From positions 45,257 to 109,256 of the forward strand of contig NZ_FOAN01000012.1 of assembly GCF_900109525.1 (NCBI RefSeq): 64,000 nt of DNA, given 5' to 3'. The DNA is from Allobosea lupini. Its GTDB lineage: Bacteria; Pseudomonadota; Alphaproteobacteria; Rhizobiales; Beijerinckiaceae. A model generated the notes under the pieces. It was not told the DNA's origin, ran no database searches, and saw nothing but the letters and a program-made list of their open reading frames with translations. A program made the position numbers and the translations under genes. This document shows, piece by piece, positions 62,593-64,000 of this stretch. Within the stretch, counting starts at the first letter, position 1. Each line of letters opens with the position of its first letter.

Positions 62593-63261
62593 ATGACAGC
62601 GCCGACCCCATCGACCCGTACGCTAGATCTCTATGACAAGCTGCGCGAGGACCTTCTCAACGGACGGCTCAAGCCTGGCCAAAAGCTCCAAATGCGATTC
62701 CTGATGGAGGCCTATCAGGCCGGCCAGACGCCGCTGCGCGAGGCATTGAACCGGCTGACCTCCGAAGGGCTGGTGCAGTCGCGCGAGCAGCGTGGCTTCG
62801 TCGTCTCGCCCGTCAGCAAGTTGGAGCTGCAGGAACTGACGATGACGCGCTGCTGGCTCGAGGGGCTGGCGCTGCAGAAATCCATGGAGGCTGCGACGCC
62901 CGAATGGGAGGAGGCGCTGGTGGTGGCGCATCATCGCCTCGCCCGGACGCCGCGCTCGCTCAATCCCGAGCAGTTCGAGGACAATCCCGACTGGGAGCGC
63001 CTGCACCGGATCTTCCACCGCACCCTGATCAGCCAGTGCGGATCGGCCTCGCTCATCGGCTTCTGCGATCATCTCGCCGACCAGCTCTACCGCTATCGCC
63101 GCGTCTCGATCCGCCGCGTCTTTTCCACGCGCAAGATCGGCGACGAGCACCAGGCTATTCTGACGGCAGTGCTGGACCGGGAAGTCGACCGCGCGGTCAA
63201 GCTGCTGGAGAAGCATTACCGGCACACCGCGGATGTCATTCTCGATGATCCAGCGTTTTGA
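62593..63261 (+). CDS. GntR-family regulator (FCD subfamily) of aromatic catabolism
   Basis: A 222-residue regulator starting at ATG 62593 (MTAPTPSTRTLDLYDKLRED). The winged HTH reads LKPGQKLQMRFLMEAYQAGQ, then TPLREALNRLTSEGLVQSRE and QRGFVVSPVS. The C-terminal FCD domain has metal or ligand His residues (LHRIFHRTLISQCGSASLIG, DEHQAILTAVLDREV, LEKHYRHTADVI). It is divergent from the catabolic operon and is probably relieved by a pathway acid. Confidence 0.9.
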   Translation: MTAPTPSTRTLDLYDKLREDLLNGRLKPGQKLQMRFLMEAYQAGQTPLREALNRLTSEGLVQSREQRGFVVSPVSKLELQELTMTRCWLEGLALQKSMEAATPEWEEALVVAHHRLARTPRSLNPEQFEDNPDWERLHRIFHRTLISQCGSASLIGFCDHLADQLYRYRRVSIRRVFSTRKIGDEHQAILTAVLDREVDRAVKLLEKHYRHTADVILDDPAF

Positions 63262-63764
63262 AAAGCCGCGCCTCCTGGTCTCGCGTCGCCGATGGAACAG
63301 AAGATCGGCCCATGCCAAGCCTACGCTGGACGCGCTGTCCAGTGTCCGGATTGTCCGACGCCGTTTAGCCCTGAACGTCCCTCAGACTATTGGCCGCGAG
63401 ACATTTACGTTGAGCTCGGCAACACCGCATGGGTCGGTGGATTGCAACGGTAGCAGAGTTGCCAGCACCTGCCCTCCCACGAGGCTGGCCATCGCATTGA
63501 GTCCGGAGGGCAGGAACCCGCGGGGCGAGCGTCCCTTTTGAGCAAGCGCTTGTTCCACCAGTTCCGCAGCGTCCACGGCACAGAACAGCAACTGAACATA
63601 ATCGGGGTGTCGGGGGCTGCCGCCGCGGTGCGCCAGAGAGGGTAAAAGCGCCATAACCCGACATTGGGTCCTCCCCTTAAACCAGATGGGGTGGATGGCT
63701 CCCGCTCCCGGCGCTGCAGCGCCACAGTGGTGCTGTCACGCAGCACGAGCTTGGAGCGACCACG
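63262..63764. other. Spacer and presumed left end of an IS110 element
   Basis: No clear gene. A 90-codon leftward frame (63382-63654, starting MALLPSLAHRGGSPRHPDY) has no recognised family and may be chance. The last about 100-200 bases before the transposase probably belong to the IS110 element's left end, which in this family can encode the bridge RNA. Confidence 0.4.
63710..63723. repeat. 14-base perfect palindrome upstream of IS110 transposase
   Basis: GGCGCTGCAGCGCC is a perfect palindrome 41 bases before the transposase ATG, followed by GTGGTGCTGT / CAGCAC pairing (about 63727-63746). These could form stem-loops in a non-coding RNA. Confidence 0.5.
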
Positions 63765-64000
63765 ATGGAGATCACGACTGTCGGCATCGACCTGGCCAAG
63801 AATGTCTTCCAGGTGCACGCCATCAACGGAACAGGAGAGGTCCTCGCCCGACGAGCGCTGAGGCGAGCTCAGGTCATGCCCTTCTTCCGCAAGCTTGCTC
63901 CCTGCCTGGTCGGCATGGAGGCCTGCGGCACGAGCCATCATTGGGCGCGCGAACTGACCGCTCTGGGGCATACTGTGCGATTGATGCCGCCGGCTTACGT
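63765..64000 (+). mobile_element. IS110-family transposase (partial, runs off the window)
   Basis: The first 78 codons of an IS110/IS1111-type DEDD recombinase: MEITTVGIDLAKNVFQVHAI with the first catalytic Asp and LAPCLVGMEACGTSHHWARE with the Glu, then LGHTVRLMPPAYV. The frame is intact to the window edge. IS110 enzymes move a circular intermediate without ordinary terminal inverted repeats, guided by a bridge RNA. Confidence 0.9.

Noticed and set aside
63382..63654. 90-codon leftward frame before the IS110 element
   Set aside because: No recognised family and no clear ribosome site; kept only as a note in the spacer entry.

Overview
The window is GC-rich (roughly 65 % by eye) and dense with LysR regulators, Bug/TctC-type solute-binding proteins, tripartite tricarboxylate (TTT) and TRAP carriers, and metal and drug RND pumps. 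Gene content and codon use suggest an alphaproteobacterium of the Hyphomicrobiales, probably close to Bosea or a relative. This is inference from gene content; no rRNA or other phylogenetic marker is present.

Layout. 1-5.5 kb: a metal RND efflux operon read leftwards (small secreted protein, CusB-like adaptor, CusA/CzcA-like pump) behind a MerR/CueR-type operator. 6.1-12.5 kb: an accessory patch with a GAF-PilZ protein, gene debris (DUF305 tail, ArsR tail, frameshifted YeeE), an intact DUF6691 protein, a hipBA module and a decayed IS5/IS427-like element that seems to carry an intact DUF1697 gene between its ends. 12.6-19.1 kb: a redox/signalling island with a b-type cytochrome fused to an ethylbenzene-dehydrogenase-like haem domain, a [2Fe-2S] flavin reductase, a PstS-like periplasmic binding protein and a GGDEF-EAL protein. 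19.1-27.5 kb: a broken PfpI gene, a molybdenum aldehyde oxidoreductase (paoABC-like) with a SnoaL-like protein and LysR regulator, an aldo/keto reductase divergent from a second LysR gene, and a YciI-like protein.

27.9-33.5 kb: a TetR-controlled RND drug pump with a striking 15-bp inverted repeat between regulator and pump, flanked by truncated Crp/Fnr and MFS genes. 33.8-41.3 kb: a sugar-acid region with a lactonase-fold protein, KdgD-type dehydratase, LysR regulator and two Bug proteins facing away from each other, one leading into TctB-TctA. 41.6-52 kb: a second accessory patch with RidA, SDR, IS21 and SRAP remnants, a winged-helix protein divergent from a 1606-residue autotransporter, a methyltransferase lacking its SAM-binding core, and a secreted caspase-Sel1 protein.

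52.4-63.3 kb: a KdpDE-like two-component pair, TRAP DctQ-DctM genes with no DctP, and an aromatic catabolic operon (amidohydrolase, extradiol dioxygenase, MhpA-like hydroxylase, FAH hydrolase, Bug protein) divergent from a GntR/FCD regulator. The window ends in the first 78 codons of an IS110 transposase.

Best candidates for something undescribed are the cytochrome/reductase/binding-protein/GGDEF-EAL island, the IS427-like element with a DUF1697 passenger, and the caspase-Sel1 protein. No tRNA, rRNA or CRISPR array was seen.
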